Shown here: positions 9,240 through 19,765 of the stretch, piece after piece | Layout: every line of letters begins with the position of its first letter | How positions within the stretch are numbered: position 1 is the first letter of the stretch | Assembly: GCF_014646295.1 (NCBI RefSeq) | Contig: NZ_BMNE01000002.1 | Span: 560,595-624,594, forward strand | From: Nocardia rhizosphaerihabitans | Lineage (GTDB): Bacteria; Actinomycetota; Actinomycetes; Mycobacteriales; Mycobacteriaceae | DNA length: 64,000 nucleotides | Reading direction: 5' to 3' | Position numbers and translations under genes: made by a program | Notes under the pieces: model-generated | Databases searched by the model: none | What the model was told of the DNA's origin: nothing | What the model saw: the letters and a program-made list of their open reading frames with translations, nothing else

Positions 9240-9611
9240 CTACAGGTCGAGCTCGTCGGCGAGGTATTCGCCCGCGGTGAGGTTCTCGTCGCCCTCGAGG
9301 TCGCGTTCGACGCCTTCTTCGCCGTTGATCGCGTCGTCGTAGAGGTCACCGTCGACGCCGTCGTCGCCGACTATCCGGACGGCGGAGACCTCGGCAGGGC
9401 GTTCGTCCTCCTCGACGGCCTGGCGGGCGGCGCCGTTCTCGGTCCACTCCTCGCCGACTTCCTCGTTGATGCCGAGGAAGCCGTCGGCGTCGGCTTCGTG
9501 ATTGCGGATCACGTAGTCCTCCGGCGGGTCCTCGACGTACCGCTCGTATTCGACGATGTCGTCGGCCTGATCGTCGTCGCCCATGTCCATGTCCAGCGGT
9601 TCACGGCTCAT
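9240..9611 (-). CDS. DUF5709-family acidic protein
   Basis: A 123-residue, strongly acidic cytoplasmic protein (MSREPLDMDMGDDDQADD start; many Asp and Glu). The YVEDPPEDYVIRNHEADADGFLG region resembles actinobacterial DUF5709 proteins, whose function is unknown. The ATG at 9611 was chosen because upstream sequence in the frame is arginine-rich and unlike the family. It converges on egtD with no room for a terminator. Confidence 0.75.
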   Translation of the reverse strand: MSREPLDMDMGDDDQADDIVEYERYVEDPPEDYVIRNHEADADGFLGINEEVGEEWTENGAARQAVEEDERPAEVSAVRIVGDDGVDGDLYDDAINGEEGVERDLEGDENLTAGEYLADELDL

Positions 9612-9664
9612 AAGCCCAGTATCGGCCTCCGGTCGGCCTCCGTCACCGTAGCCACGCCCGGTAG

Positions 9665-10309
9665 TCAGTGCTCGACGCCCTCGAAGACGCCGGTGAACCA
9701 CTCGACGAGCGGCCGCAGGTCGGTCCACGCCCGCCGGATCTCGGTGGCCGCCGCCGGGGTGGTCAGCCAGTCGGGCGCGCCGAACTCCCGGCTCGCGATG
9801 AGCGACTTGTGGCGCAGCAGGTCGATACGGGGATGGTCGATGGAGTAGCTCTTGGGCTTGGTCTTGAGGCGGTCACCGCCGATGGTGTACCCCGCCGCGG
9901 TCGCCGCCGCCAGGATCGCCTCGAGCTCGGCGCCACGGACGTCGTCGTCGATGGTGGCTCGCAACGTCGCCAGCGCCGCGGGCGACATCTGGTAGCAGCC
10001 GCCCGCGACGAACAGCCCCGCCGCGTTGATCTGCACGTACCAGCCGACACCGGGCGCCGTGCCCGCCACCGCGCCCTGATGGTTCTTGTACGGCGTCTTG
10101 TCGGCGGAGAAGCGGACGTCGCGATAGGGCCGGAAGATCTTGGCCTGCCCGAACTCCGGTTCGAGTTCGGCGGCCAGCGCCGTCATCGGCGCGCGCACCG
10201 CCTCGTCGTAGGTCTGCTTGTGCGCGGTCCAGAATGCCTTGGAATTGTCGGCCTCGAGGTCCTCGTAGAAGTCGAGGGCCGCCAGCGGGAACCCGGTGAA
10301 AGCGTCCAT
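9665..10309 (-). CDS. DUF2461 (TIGR02453) family protein
   Basis: A 214-residue cytoplasmic protein of the widespread TIGR02453/DUF2461 family, function unknown. Family marks are FYEDLEADNSKAFW at the N-terminus, a FRPYRDVRFSADKTPYK motif, and Gly-rich GWYVQINAAGLFVAGG further on. I chose MDAFTGFP as the start (10309); upstream sequence in the frame is Arg-rich and overlaps the next gene. Confidence 0.87.
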   Translation of the reverse strand: MDAFTGFPLAALDFYEDLEADNSKAFWTAHKQTYDEAVRAPMTALAAELEPEFGQAKIFRPYRDVRFSADKTPYKNHQGAVAGTAPGVGWYVQINAAGLFVAGGCYQMSPAALATLRATIDDDVRGAELEAILAAATAAGYTIGGDRLKTKPKSYSIDHPRIDLLRHKSLIASREFGAPDWLTTPAAATEIRRAWTDLRPLVEWFTGVFEGVEH

Positions 10310-10332
10310 CGATGCAGTATCGCCCGCGCCGG

Positions 10333-10896
10333 TCAGAGACCGCCGAGCGCCACCACGAACAGCACGACGGCCAGCGCGGCCAGCGCCGCGACGACACCGT
10401 TGGCGATCGCCGCCCATTTACCCATCTGCTCGCCCTTGGCGTGCCCGACGATCCCGAGCACGATCCCGGTCGGCGCCGTCACCAGGATCGGCAGCCCGCA
10501 CAGCATCGCCCCGCCGACCACCGACGCCGCGACACAGCAGAAGCTGAGGATCGACCAGATGGGGGTGGTGTCGGCATACCCGTAGCGCTGCATCGGCACG
10601 GGCTGATAGGGCAGCGGATACCGCGGCGCGCCATAACCGACCTGGCCCGGAACGGGATACGCCCGCGGGTAGACCGGCGCGGGCGGTGGCGGCGGATACG
10701 GCGGCAGCTCGACCGGCGGCGCCGGACGTTCGATCCCGGCCCACGGCAGCTCGGGCTGGGCGGGCGCAGGCGGTGGCAGTTCGGCGGGCGGGGCGTCGTC
10801 CACCCACATCCGCTCGGTCGGCGCGGGCGCGTCCTGCACCCGCGGCGCGACGGGATCCTTGCCCAGCTCTACCCGGCGTTCCGGTTCGGTCCCCAT
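10333..10896 (-). CDS. proline-rich membrane protein (DUF4190-like)
   Basis: A 187-residue protein with a long Pro/Ala/Tyr-rich N-terminal half (repeated PPAP, PYPPPPPAPVYP) and two hydrophobic C-terminal segments (WSILSFCCVAASVVGG and GVVAALAALAVVLFVVALGG) separated by GIVLGIVGHAKGEQMGKWA. This resembles actinobacterial DUF4190 proteins: cytoplasmic proline-rich tail and a two-pass membrane anchor. The ATG at 10896 has GAGGGGG upstream; an ATG at 10926 is possible. Role unknown. Confidence 0.72.
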   Translation of the reverse strand: MGTEPERRVELGKDPVAPRVQDAPAPTERMWVDDAPPAELPPPAPAQPELPWAGIERPAPPVELPPYPPPPPAPVYPRAYPVPGQVGYGAPRYPLPYQPVPMQRYGYADTTPIWSILSFCCVAASVVGGAMLCGLPILVTAPTGIVLGIVGHAKGEQMGKWAAIANGVVAALAALAVVLFVVALGGL

Positions 10897-10955
10897 GGCG
10901 TCCCCCTCGCTCGTCCTGGGTTCCATGCCTACCACGCACTCGGTCCTGGCACCAG

Positions 10956-10989
10956 AAACGGCCCCTCAGCTGCTGCCGAAGGGCCGTTC
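10956..10989 (-). terminator. terminator downstream of prs
   Basis: An inverted repeat (AACGGCCC at 10957-10964, GGGCCGTT at 10981-10988) lies 16 bases past the prs stop. Read leftward, the stem ends in TTCTGG, a weak U-run. Confidence 0.6.
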
Positions 10990-11003
10990 CGTCATAGCGT
11001 CAG

Positions 11004-11984
11004 TTACGCGTTGCCGTTGAAGAGTCCCGTGACCGAGCCGTTCTCGAAGACCTCGCGGATGGTGCGCGCCAGCAGCGGCGCGATGGACAGCACGGTCAGC
11101 GTGGGGAACTTCTTCTCCTCGCTGATCGGCAGGGTGTTGGTGATGACGACTTCCCTGGCACCGCAGTTGGCCAGGCGCTCGGCCGCCGGGTCGCTCAGCA
11201 CGCCGTGCGTGGCGGCGATGATGACGTCGCCCGCACCGGCCTCCTTGAGGACCTTCACCGCACCGGCGATGGTGCCACCGGTGTCGATCATGTCGTCGAT
11301 CAGCACGCAGGTGCGGCCCTCGACGTCACCGACGACGCGGTTGGACTTCACCTGGTTGGGCACCAGCGGGTCGCGGGTCTTGTGGATGAACGCCAGCGGC
11401 GTGCCGCCGAGCGAGTCGGCCCACTTCTCGGCGACCTTCACGCGACCGGCATCGGGGGAGACGACGGCCAGGTTGTCCGACGGGTAGTTGGTGCGGATGT
11501 ACTCCGAGAGCTGCACCAGCGCGTGCATGTGATCGACGGGGCCGTCGAAGAAGCCCTGGATCTGGTCGGTGTGCAGGTCGACGGTGATGATGCGGTCGGC
11601 GCCCGCGGTCTTGAGCAGGTCGGCGACGAGGCGGGCCGAGATCGGCTCGCGGCCACGGTGCTTCTTGTCCTGGCGCGCGTACGGGTAGAACGGCAGCACC
11701 GCGGTGATCCGCTTGGCCGAACCACGCTTGAGCGCGTCGATCATGATCAGCTGTTCCATCAGCCACTGGTTCAGCGGAGCCGGGAAGCTCTGCAGCACGA
11801 AGGCATCGGAACCGCGCACCGACTCCTCGAACCGCACGAAGATCTCGCCGTTGGCGAAGTCACGCGCGGTCTGCGGGGTGATGTCGACGTCCAGTTCCTT
11901 GGCGACCTGCTCGGCCAGCTCAGGATGTGACCGGCCGGCGAAGAGCATCAAGTTCTTCTGGTTGTCGATCGAGAACGCGGTCAC
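11004..11984 (-). CDS. prs: ribose-phosphate pyrophosphokinase
   Basis: Makes PRPP from ribose 5-phosphate and ATP for nucleotide, histidine, tryptophan and NAD synthesis, and in this group also for decaprenyl-phosphoarabinose. At 326 residues it has the flexible loop [15 protein letters not shown] (about 100-114), [11 protein letters not shown] (136-146) and the PRPP loop [12 protein letters not shown] (227-238). It starts with GTG and overlaps the glmU stop by four bases, so glmU-prs is one coupled unit as in mycobacteria. Confidence 0.97.
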   Translation of the reverse strand: MTAFSIDNQKNLMLFAGRSHPELAEQVAKELDVDITPQTARDFANGEIFVRFEESVRGSDAFVLQSFPAPLNQWLMEQLIMIDALKRGSAKRITAVLPFYPYARQDKKHRGREPISARLVADLLKTAGADRIITVDLHTDQIQGFFDGPVDHMHALVQLSEYIRTNYPSDNLAVVSPDAGRVKVAEKWADSLGGTPLAFIHKTRDPLVPNQVKSNRVVGDVEGRTCVLIDDMIDTGGTIAGAVKVLKEAGAGDVIIAATHGVLSDPAAERLANCGAREVVITNTLPISEEKKFPTLTVLSIAPLLARTIREVFENGSVTGLFNGNA

Positions 11985-13471
11985 TGCTGGTTGCCATCCT
12001 TTTGCTCGATTGTCTGATCAGACGTCTCGTTTGCCGCGATGGCATCCGCCGCCGCGCGCGCCGCAGCGGTTCCTGGACGGTAACGCTGCACCCAGTTCTC
12101 AATGATGCGCTGTGGCCCACCCGACACGGCCAGTGCCCCCGGTGGAACGCTTCTACGCAGCACAGTACCCGCTCCGGTATAGGCTCCGTCACCCACGGTG
12201 ACCGGGGCGATGAACATGGTGTCGCTACCGGTCCGCACGTGGGAACCGACCACGGTGTGATGCTTGTTGACGCCGTCATAGTTCACAAAGACGCTGGAAG
12301 CGCCGATGTTGCTGTGCTCGCCGATGGTCGCGTCGCCGACGTAGGTCAGGTGCGGCACCTTCGAGTGCGCTCCGATCGTGGCGTTCTTGGTTTCGACGAA
12401 GGCGCCGAGCTTGCCCGCGTCGCCGACGACGGTGCCGGGCCGCAGGTAACTGAAGGGGCCGATGGTCGCGCCGTCACCGATCTCGGCGCGCTCGCCGTGG
12501 GTACGGATGACGCTCGCGCCCGCGCCGACGACGACGTCGGTGAGCGTGGTGTCCGGCCCGATCTCGGCGTCCTCGCCGATGTGGGTCTCGCCGAACAGCT
12601 GGGTGCCGGGCCGGAGCACGGCGTCACGCCCGATCCGCACGGTCGCGTCGATCCAGGTCGTCGCCGGATCGATGATCGTGACGCCCGAGCGCATGTGCCG
12701 TTCGAGGATGTACCGGTTGAGGGTGGCGCCCGCCTCGGACAGCTGCACCCGGTCGTTGACCCCGGTCACCTTGTTGGAGTCGACGAGTCGCGCGCCGTGC
12801 ACGGGATGCCCGGCCTCGCGGGCCAGCCGCAGCACATCGGTCAGGTAGAGCTCGTGCTGTGCGTTGGCGGTCGACAGCCTTCCGATCATCGTGCGCAGCA
12901 CGGAGGCGTCGAAGGCGTAGACGCCGGAGTTCACTTCTTTGATCTTGGCCTGGGCCGGCGTCGCGTCGGCGTGCTCGACGATCTCGGCGACCTGGCCGTC
13001 GGCGTCGCGCACGATCCGGCCGTAGCCGTTGGGGTCGTCGGGGACGAAGGTCAGCACGGTGACGGCGGGCCGTTCGGCGTAGCTGCGGTGCTCGTCGAGC
13101 AGCGCGGCGAGCGTGTGTCCGTCCAGCAGCGGCACGTCGGCCGAGGTGACGAGCAGATCGCCGTCGAAGTCCGTCGGCACCGAGCTCAGTGCGCACTGCA
13201 CCGCGTGGCCGGTACCGAGCTGCTCCTCCTGCACCGCGCTGACGATCTCGCGGCCGAGGTCCTTGCCGACCTCGGCGACGGCGGCGCCGACCTTGTCGCG
13301 GTCATGGCCGACCACGGTGATCAGGTGGGTCGGATCGATCTCGGCGGCGGCGTGCAGCGCGTGCGAGAGCATCGACCGACCGGCTAATGGATGCAGCACT
13401 TTCGGAGTCTTCGACCGCATTCGCGTCCCAGCACCCGCTGCGAGAACGACGACGGCGGTCTGCGGTGGCAT
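11981..13471 (-). CDS. glmU: bifunctional UDP-GlcNAc pyrophosphorylase / glucosamine-1-phosphate acetyltransferase
   Basis: Carries out the last two steps to UDP-N-acetylglucosamine for peptidoglycan and arabinogalactan linker synthesis. The N-terminal uridyltransferase domain has [18 protein letters not shown] at residues 10-27. The C-terminal half is a left-handed beta helix with hexapeptide repeats ([18 protein letters not shown]). The 496-residue length fits mycobacterial GlmU. The ATG at 13471 has GAGGGAG upstream; the frame stays open into the tRNA region, but that extension is not coding. Confidence 0.96.
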   Translation of the reverse strand: MPPQTAVVVLAAGAGTRMRSKTPKVLHPLAGRSMLSHALHAAAEIDPTHLITVVGHDRDKVGAAVAEVGKDLGREIVSAVQEEQLGTGHAVQCALSSVPTDFDGDLLVTSADVPLLDGHTLAALLDEHRSYAERPAVTVLTFVPDDPNGYGRIVRDADGQVAEIVEHADATPAQAKIKEVNSGVYAFDASVLRTMIGRLSTANAQHELYLTDVLRLAREAGHPVHGARLVDSNKVTGVNDRVQLSEAGATLNRYILERHMRSGVTIIDPATTWIDATVRIGRDAVLRPGTQLFGETHIGEDAEIGPDTTLTDVVVGAGASVIRTHGERAEIGDGATIGPFSYLRPGTVVGDAGKLGAFVETKNATIGAHSKVPHLTYVGDATIGEHSNIGASSVFVNYDGVNKHHTVVGSHVRTGSDTMFIAPVTVGDGAYTGAGTVLRRSVPPGALAVSGGPQRIIENWVQRYRPGTAAARAAADAIAANETSDQTIEQKDGNQQ

Positions 13472-13561
13472 GGATCTCCCTCGGCTGCCTGTCAGCGAGT
13501 GTGCTGTGGCGGGTTCGGTCGGTGATGGTGCGGGCCGACGATACGTCACTGTGTCCGTGTG

Positions 13562-13632
13562 CTCCGCCGCCAGGACTCGAACCTGAACTATCTGAACCAA
13601 AATCAGAGGTGCTGCCATTACACTACGGCGGA
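13562..13632 (-). tRNA. tRNA-Gln (TTG)
   Basis: On the minus strand a cloverleaf can be drawn: acceptor TCCGCCG/CGGCGGA, D-arm GTGT/GCAC, anticodon stem TCTGA/TCAGA around loop TTTTGGT (anticodon TTG), variable loop TAGT, T-arm TCAGG/CCTGG around TTCGAGT, discriminator G. CCA is not encoded. It lies between glmU and a TetR gene. Confidence 0.95.
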
Positions 13633-13708
13633 TCGCCACACCAGTGGGCCGTGAGAGCCCACCACTGTGCTACGGCACGGCCATGATCCTCGCACAGTTC
13701 CCGCCTCC

Positions 13709-13751
13709 CCGGAAATTCTGGCTGGCCCGCCTCTCCGAAAATTTTGGCCGG
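13709..13751. repeat. imperfect 17-bp direct repeat upstream of the TetR gene
   Basis: CCGGAAATTCTGGCTGG and CCGAAAATTTTGGCCGG (14 of 17 identical, 26-base offset) lie between the tRNA-Gln gene and the TetR gene starting at 13906. They are AT-richer than their surroundings. They could be operator sites, which is inference. Confidence 0.35.
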
Positions 13752-13905
13752 ACTGAGGTGCGGGGTGAGCTCGGGACGCGGCAAGCCTTGTTGAGGTGGC
13801 AAGTTGGCCCGTACCCGCGGCGGGTGGGGTGGGGTCTGCGGTGGGGTGGGGTGATGGTCTGAGACAGTTGTAGGACTGTCGGGCGGTAGGAGAGCGGGGA
13901 ATCTG

Positions 13906-14565
13906 GTGACTGAACCGGGGCGGATCGCTAGACCGAGGATGACCGGTACGCAGCGGCGGCAGCAGCTGATCGAGATCGGTCGCGCGTTGTTCGCCGAGCG
14001 AGGGTATGACGCGACATCGATCGAGGAGATCGCGCAGCGTGCGCAGGTGTCCAAGCCGGTGGTCTACGAGCATTTCGGCGGCAAGGAGGGTCTCTACGCG
14101 GTGGTCGTCGACCGCGAGATGTCGATGCTGCTGGACATGATCACCTCCTCGCTCACCCAGAATCGCTCGCGGGTCCGGCTCGAGCAGGTGGCGCTGGCGC
14201 TGCTCACCTACATCGAGGAACGCACCGACGGCTTCCGGATCCTGGTGCGCGATCAGCCGGCCGCCAATGCCGACGGCCGCTATTCGAGCCTGCTCAACGA
14301 GGCGGTCAACCAGGTCGCGCACCTGCTGGCCGGCGATTTCGCTCGCCGGGATCTCGACACCAGTCTCGCCCCGCTCTACGCGCAGGCACTCGTCGGCATG
14401 GTGTCCACCGCGGCGACGTGGTGGCTCGACGAGCGCGAACCACCGAAAGAAGTGGTCGCGGCGCATCTGGTCAATCTGTGCTGGAACGGATTGAGCCACT
14501 TGGAAGCCGAACCGGGGCTCAGCTCCGAATGGAATACCGGGCAGGCGCGCGGATCGGCGGGGTAA
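13906..14565 (+). CDS. TetR-family transcriptional regulator (Rv1019-like position)
   Basis: A 219-residue TetR protein. The helix-turn-helix lies at about residues 20-66 (IEEIAQRAQVSKPVVYEHFGGKEGLYAVVV). The C-terminal domain is helical and contains YIEERTDGFRIL and WWLDEREP segments typical of the mycobacterial Rv1019 branch, which also sits between glmU and mfd. The start is a GTG. It has no obvious enzymatic partner; AT-rich repeats upstream may be its own operator. Confidence 0.85.
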   Translation: MTEPGRIARPRMTGTQRRQQLIEIGRALFAERGYDATSIEEIAQRAQVSKPVVYEHFGGKEGLYAVVVDREMSMLLDMITSSLTQNRSRVRLEQVALALLTYIEERTDGFRILVRDQPAANADGRYSSLLNEAVNQVAHLLAGDFARRDLDTSLAPLYAQALVGMVSTAATWWLDEREPPKEVVAAHLVNLCWNGLSHLEAEPGLSSEWNTGQARGSAG

Positions 14566-14735
14566 CCGGACGATAGCGCCTACTGCCACAGTGAATCCAG
14601 GATTCGGCTGCCCCGTAGCCGCCTGGTGGTACGGTTCACCCATCCTTTTGGGTGCTGCCGGGCGGTATGTCGATCAAACTTCGGGATGTCGGTCTACTTC
14701 AGGATGGCTGGATTATTGGATGACAGGCGGATCTG

Positions 14736-15383
14736 ATGGCTAGGCAAGCGCGCGCGGAGATCACCCGCGACTCCGTCCTTGCTGGCGCTGCCGATGTCTT
14801 TCTCCGTTTGGGCTACGCCAACGCGAGCCTCAGCGAAATCATCGCGCAGTCCAATGTGACCAAGGGCGCCTTGTACTTTCACTTCGGCTCCAAGGAGGAG
14901 CTGGCCAGGGCGGTGGTCGATCAGGGCAACGAGCGCCTGGTCGGCTCGTGTCAGGGATTCTTCGATTCCCGGGTACCCGCGCTGGAGGCGTGCATCGGGA
15001 TCACCTACGTGGTGGCCGACCTGTCGATGAACGATCCGATGGTCGGGGCGATGCTCAAGCTCAACCATCAGATCGGCGACTATCGCGGCGCCCAGGGCGA
15101 CAACATCGCCAAGGTCTGGAGCGAGACGTACCGGGTGCTGGCCGAGCGCGCCATCGCCCAGGGCGACCTGAACGCCGACCTGGACGCCGACGTGGTCGGC
15201 CTGCTGCTGCACGAGCTGACGGCGGGCGTGCACATCGTGGCCGTCGGCACCGAGTCGATGGACGAGATGGCGGCCAGGATGGAACGTGCCTGGTACTTCC
15301 TGCTGCCCTCGATCGTGCCGCCGGAGAAGCTGTCGTACTTCCGCGAGTTCGCCGCCCGCCGCCTGCGCCGCTACGTGCTCTAG
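14736..15383 (+). CDS. ScbR/ArpA-type gamma-butyrolactone receptor-like TetR regulator
   Basis: A 215-residue TetR protein whose N-terminus (MARQARAEITRDSVLAGAA, then VFLRLGYANASLSEII and TKGALYFHFGSKEELA) closely follows ScbR/ArpA receptors that bind gamma-butyrolactone autoregulators in streptomycetes. The ligand domain contains the usual helical pattern. No AfsA/ScbA-type synthase is visible in the window, so ligand and targets are unknown. Its stop overlaps the convergent TIGR03085 gene by four bases. Confidence 0.83.
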   Translation: MARQARAEITRDSVLAGAADVFLRLGYANASLSEIIAQSNVTKGALYFHFGSKEELARAVVDQGNERLVGSCQGFFDSRVPALEACIGITYVVADLSMNDPMVGAMLKLNHQIGDYRGAQGDNIAKVWSETYRVLAERAIAQGDLNADLDADVVGLLLHELTAGVHIVAVGTESMDEMAARMERAWYFLLPSIVPPEKLSYFREFAARRLRRYVL

Positions 15384-16003
15384 ACGCTGCGATCGGTGGC
15401 GAGCACCGCGCGCACGTCCGCCTCGTCGCCGGAGGTCTCGATCCTGACCTCGTTGCGGCCGAACGCGTGCAGCAACAGCTCCGACGGCCTGCCGGTGAGC
15501 ACGACCTCGGCGCCGGGCGCCTTGTGCGCGGTGATCCGGTCGCCGTCCGGCGTCGCCAGCGCCACCGCGACGGGTGCCTTGCGATAGGCGGCACGGGCGA
15601 CCGTGCGCAGCGCCGACCACAGCCGCGACTCGTCGTTCGCCGCCAATTCCCGTGGCGTCCAACCGGGTTCGGCGCGGCGGACGTCCTCGTGATGGATGAA
15701 CATCTCGGTGAGGTTGGCGAACGCGTCGACCGGCCGCAGCGGTGACCACCAGGGCGGTCCGGTGCGGACCAGTTCGGCGAGTTCGGCGAAGGGCCGCTGC
15801 GCGATCTTGTCCTGGGTCGCGTCGAGGTATCCGGCCAGCGGCTTCACCAGGATGCCGAGCGAGGCATCCGGCCGACGTTCCCGGACCACCAGGTGGGCGG
15901 CCAGGTCGTGCACCGTCCAGGTACCGCACAGGGTCGGGGCCGAGGGCCCCGCTTCGATCATTGTCGCCACCAGGGCGTGGCGTTCCCGCTGAGCCAGACT
16001 CAC
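15380..16003 (-). CDS. TIGR03085-family (DinB-like) metal-binding protein
   Basis: A 207-residue protein with a DinB/maleylpyruvate isomerase-type helical N-terminus: [20 protein letters not shown], then [17 protein letters not shown] and [12 protein letters not shown]. The His residues in HDLAAH and IHHED are the likely metal ligands. This is the actinobacterial TIGR03085 group; substrate and reaction are unknown, and thiol-dependent chemistry is plausible by family. The start is GTG at 16003. It faces the ScbR-like gene tail to tail with a four-base overlap. Confidence 0.82.
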   Translation of the reverse strand: MSLAQRERHALVATMIEAGPSAPTLCGTWTVHDLAAHLVVRERRPDASLGILVKPLAGYLDATQDKIAQRPFAELAELVRTGPPWWSPLRPVDAFANLTEMFIHHEDVRRAEPGWTPRELAANDESRLWSALRTVARAAYRKAPVAVALATPDGDRITAHKAPGAEVVLTGRPSELLLHAFGRNEVRIETSGDEADVRAVLATDRSV

Positions 16004-16153
16004 GACCTCGACGGTACGCGGGCACGGGGGAAATCACCTCGTCGGGCGCGAACCCCGACATCACCGCGGCGGGGCAGGAGGCGTGCGCCGAACGTGTCGG
16101 GGCCGGTGATTAGACTCGACCCGGAACATCCCGTCTGCGTATCAGGAGCGTTC

Positions 16154-19100
16154 ATGTCCTCCCTTCGTCCTCCGCTCGCCGGTCTGGCCGAGGCGGCTGG
16201 GGGTGACGCCGCGCTGCGGACGGTTGCCGACCTGGTCGGCAAGTCCGGGGTGGAACTGGTCGCGCCCTCGGCGGTGCGCCCGTTCGTCGCCGCGACGATC
16301 GCGGCCCAGCAGCCGCTGGTCGTTGTCACCGCGACCGGCCGCGAGGCCGACGACCTGACCGTCGAGCTGGCCGAGATGCTCGGCCCGTCGGTGGCGATGT
16401 TCCCGTCCTGGGAGACGCTGCCGCACGAACGGCTCTCGCCCGGCCCCGACACGGTGGGCCGCAGGCTCGAGGTGCTGCGCAGGCTGGCCCACCCCGACGA
16501 CCCGGTCTACCCCGAGCCGCTGCGCGTCGTGGTGACCACGGTGCGCTCGCTGATGCAGCCGATGACGGCGGGTCTCGGCGATATCGAACCGATCGTGCTG
16601 CGCGTCGGCACCGACTACGACTTCGACGCCTTGCTCGCCCGCCTGGTCGAATTCGCGTACACCCGGGTCGACATGGTCGGCAAGCGCGGCGAGTTCGCCG
16701 TGCGCGGCGGCATCCTCGACCTGTTCCCGCCGACCGCGGATCACCCTGTGCGCGTGGAGTTCTGGGGTGACGAGGTCACCGAGCTGCGCCCGTTCTCGGT
16801 GGCCGATCAGCGCTCGCTGAGCGAGCACACCCTCGACACCATCGTCGCGCCGCCCTGTCGCGAACTGCTGCTCACCGAGCCGGTGCGCGAACGCGCCGCC
16901 GCCGTCGCCGCCGACAACGCGGCCGATGCCGCCCTGGTCGAGATGCTGGACAAGATCGCCGAGGGCATCCCGGTCGACGGCATGGAGGCCCTGCTGCCGG
17001 TGCTCGCGCCCGGCAAGCTGAGCCTGCTCACCGAGGCGCTGCCCCCGGGCACCCACCTGCTGCTGTGCGACCCGGAGAAGATCCGCACCCGCGCCGCCGA
17101 TCTCGTGCGCACCGGCGAGGAATTCCTCGAAGCCTCGTGGACCGCAGCGTCTTTCGGTAGCGACGCGCCGCTGGGCGCGCACGGTCTAGACCTGGCCGCC
17201 TCCGGCTACCGCAGCCTGCCCGAACTGCACACCAGCGCCGACGAACTCGGCATGCCGTGGTGGACGCTGAGCCCGCTCAGCTCCGGTGATCCGGTCGAGG
17301 TGAACCTGCCCGTGCTGGCCGGTCCCACCGCGCGCGGGTCCGAAGAACTGGTCGCCACCATGTTCGCGTCGCTGCGCGCGCACGTGGCCACCGGCGGTCG
17401 CGCGGTCGTCGTGGTGACCGGACACGGTACGGCGCAACGCATTCTGGAACGCCTCGCCGACGCCGAGGTGCCCGCCGCCGCGCTGGCGGCGGGCGCGGTG
17501 CCGGAACCGGGCGTGGTCGGGGTGCTGTGCGGTTCGCTGCACGACGGCCTGATCTTCGACGACGCGAGCCTGGTCGTCGTCGCCGAATCCGATCTGACCG
17601 GCAACCGGGTCACCGCACCCACCGAGGGCAAGCGGCTGCCCGCCAAGCGCCGCAACCAGGTCGACCCGCTCGCGCTCACCGCGGGCGACATGGTGGTGCA
17701 CGATCAGCACGGCATCGGCCGCTTCGTGGAGATGATCGAGCGCACCATCGGCGGTGCCCGCCGCGAGTACCTGGTCATCGAGTACGCGCCGAGCAAGCGC
17801 GGCCAGCCCGGCGACCGGCTGTTCGTGCCGATGGAATCGCTCGACCAGCTGTCCCGCTATGTCGGCGGCGAGTTGCCGAGCCTGTCCAAGCTCGGCGGGT
17901 CCGACTGGGCGAACACGAAACGCAAGGCGCGCAAGGCCGTTCGCGAGATCGCCGGCGAGCTGGTGCAGCTCTACGCGGCCCGCCAGGCGGCGCCGGGTCA
18001 CGCCTTCGCCCCGGATACACCGTGGCAGCAGGAGATGGAGGACGCGTTCGCGTTCACCGAGACCGTCGACCAGATGACCGCCATCACCGACGTCAAGGCC
18101 GACATGGAGAAGGCGGTCCCGATGGACCGCGTGGTGTGCGGCGACGTCGGCTACGGCAAGACCGAGATCGCCGTGCGCGCCGCGTTCAAGGCTGTCCAGG
18201 ACGGCAAGCAGGTCGTTGTTCTCGTGCCGACCACCCTGCTGGCCCAGCAGCACCTGCAGACCTTCACCGAGCGGGTAGCCGGTTTCCCGGTGACGGTGAA
18301 GGGCCTGTCGCGGTTCACCGACGCGGCCGAGTCCAAGGAGATCATGGCCGGGATGGCCGACGGCACGGTCGACATCGTGGTCGGCACGCACCGGCTGCTG
18401 CAGACCGGCGTGCGCTGGAAGGACCTCGGCCTGGTCGTCGTCGACGAGGAGCAGCGCTTCGGCGTCGAGCACAAGGAACACATCAAGGCCCTGCGCACCC
18501 ATGTCGACGTGCTCACCATGTCGGCCACCCCGATCCCGCGCACCCTGGAGATGAGCCTGGCGGGCATCCGCGAGATGTCGACCATCCTCACCCCGCCCGA
18601 GGAACGGCACCCCGTCCTCACCTATGTCGGCGCCTACAACGACAAGCAGGTCACCGCCGCCATCCGCCGTGAGCTGATGCGCGACGGTCAGGTGTTCTAC
18701 GTGCACAACCGGGTGTCCTCGATCGACAAGGCGGCCAAGAAGATTCGCGACCTGGTGCCCGAGGCGCGCGTCGTCGTCGCGCACGGGCAGATGAACGAGG
18801 ACCAGCTCGAGCGCACCGTGCAGGGTTTCTGGGAGCGTGAATACGACGTGCTCGTCTGCACCACCATCATCGAGACCGGCCTCGACATCTCCAACGCCAA
18901 CACCCTCATCGTGGAACGCGCCGACTCCCTCGGCCTGTCGCAGCTGCACCAGCTGCGTGGCCGCGTCGGCCGGTCCCGCGAGCGCGGCTACGCCTACTTC
19001 CTGTACCCGCCGGAGAAGCCGCTCACCGAGACCGCCTACGACCGCCTGGCCACCATCGCCCAGAACTCCGATCTCGGCGCCGGTATGGCCGTGGCGATGA

Positions 19101-19765
19101 AGGACCTCGAGATCCGCGGCGCGGGCAATGTACTCGGCGCCGAGCAGTCCGGCCATGTGGCGGGCGTCGGCTTCGACCTGTACGTGCGCCTGGTCGGTGA
19201 GGCCGTCGAGGCGTATCGCGCGGCCGCCGACGGCAAGCCGATCGTCACCGAGGAGAACAAGGAGGTGCGCATCGACCTGCCGGTGGACGCGCACATCCCG
19301 CCCGACTACATCGCCAGCGACCGGCTGCGGCTCGAGGCCTACCGCAAACTCGCCGCCGCGCAGGACGATGCGGCGCTGGCCGCGGTCGTCGAGGAGCTCG
19401 TCGACCGGTACGGCCCGCTGCCGGTGGAGGTCGGCAGGCTGGTGTCGGTGGCCAAGCTGCGCCTGCTCGCCCGCGCCTACGACGTGTCCGAGATCGTGGT
19501 CACCGGAACGACACTCAAGATCGCGCCGCTGACGCTGCCCGATTCCAAGCAGCTCCGGCTCAAGCGGCTCTACCCGAGCGCGACGTACCGTGCGGCCAGC
19601 GGCCTGGTGCAGTTGCCGCTGCCGCGGGTCACCGACAGCGTCGGCGCCGACCGGGTGCGCGATGTCACCGTGCTGCAGTTCGTCGCCGATCTGCTCCTGG
19701 CGCTGGACGGCAAACCGCAAGGCATGGTCGATCTTTCGGTGCCGACGGAAGCGACGCCGGTCTGA
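16154..19765 (+). CDS. mfd: transcription-repair coupling factor Mfd
   Basis: Frees RNA polymerase stalled at DNA lesions and recruits the UvrABC excision system. The 1203-residue protein has the UvrB-like N-terminal part ([18 protein letters not shown] region, [12 protein letters not shown]), the polymerase-interacting CarD-like domain ([10 protein letters not shown]), and the SF2 translocase: Walker [10 protein letters not shown] (about 662-670), DEEQ box (about 764), and motif [16 protein letters not shown]. The ATG at 16154 follows an AGGAG site; an upstream in-frame extension lacks family sequence. mazG starts on the Mfd stop. Confidence 0.97.
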   Translation: MSSLRPPLAGLAEAAGGDAALRTVADLVGKSGVELVAPSAVRPFVAATIAAQQPLVVVTATGREADDLTVELAEMLGPSVAMFPSWETLPHERLSPGPDTVGRRLEVLRRLAHPDDPVYPEPLRVVVTTVRSLMQPMTAGLGDIEPIVLRVGTDYDFDALLARLVEFAYTRVDMVGKRGEFAVRGGILDLFPPTADHPVRVEFWGDEVTELRPFSVADQRSLSEHTLDTIVAPPCRELLLTEPVRERAAAVAADNAADAALVEMLDKIAEGIPVDGMEALLPVLAPGKLSLLTEALPPGTHLLLCDPEKIRTRAADLVRTGEEFLEASWTAASFGSDAPLGAHGLDLAASGYRSLPELHTSADELGMPWWTLSPLSSGDPVEVNLPVLAGPTARGSEELVATMFASLRAHVATGGRAVVVVTGHGTAQRILERLADAEVPAAALAAGAVPEPGVVGVLCGSLHDGLIFDDASLVVVAESDLTGNRVTAPTEGKRLPAKRRNQVDPLALTAGDMVVHDQHGIGRFVEMIERTIGGARREYLVIEYAPSKRGQPGDRLFVPMESLDQLSRYVGGELPSLSKLGGSDWANTKRKARKAVREIAGELVQLYAARQAAPGHAFAPDTPWQQEMEDAFAFTETVDQMTAITDVKADMEKAVPMDRVVCGDVGYGKTEIAVRAAFKAVQDGKQVVVLVPTTLLAQQHLQTFTERVAGFPVTVKGLSRFTDAAESKEIMAGMADGTVDIVVGTHRLLQTGVRWKDLGLVVVDEEQRFGVEHKEHIKALRTHVDVLTMSATPIPRTLEMSLAGIREMSTILTPPEERHPVLTYVGAYNDKQVTAAIRRELMRDGQVFYVHNRVSSIDKAAKKIRDLVPEARVVVAHGQMNEDQLERTVQGFWEREYDVLVCTTIIETGLDISNANTLIVERADSLGLSQLHQLRGRVGRSRERGYAYFLYPPEKPLTETAYDRLATIAQNSDLGAGMAVAMKDLEIRGAGNVLGAEQSGHVAGVGFDLYVRLVGEAVEAYRAAADGKPIVTEENKEVRIDLPVDAHIPPDYIASDRLRLEAYRKLAAAQDDAALAAVVEELVDRYGPLPVEVGRLVSVAKLRLLARAYDVSEIVVTGTTLKIAPLTLPDSKQLRLKRLYPSATYRAASGLVQLPLPRVTDSVGADRVRDVTVLQFVADLLLALDGKPQGMVDLSVPTEATPV

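Noticed and set aside
14637..14654. CACCC/GGGTG hairpin before the ScbR-like gene
   Set aside because: A five-base stem is too weak to call as a terminator or riboswitch.
17186..19720. Very long leftward open frame opposite mfd
   Set aside because: It is antisense to an intact, well-recognised mfd gene. Its sequence is rich in Arg, Gly, His and Asp as expected for a GC-rich shadow frame, with no family motif.
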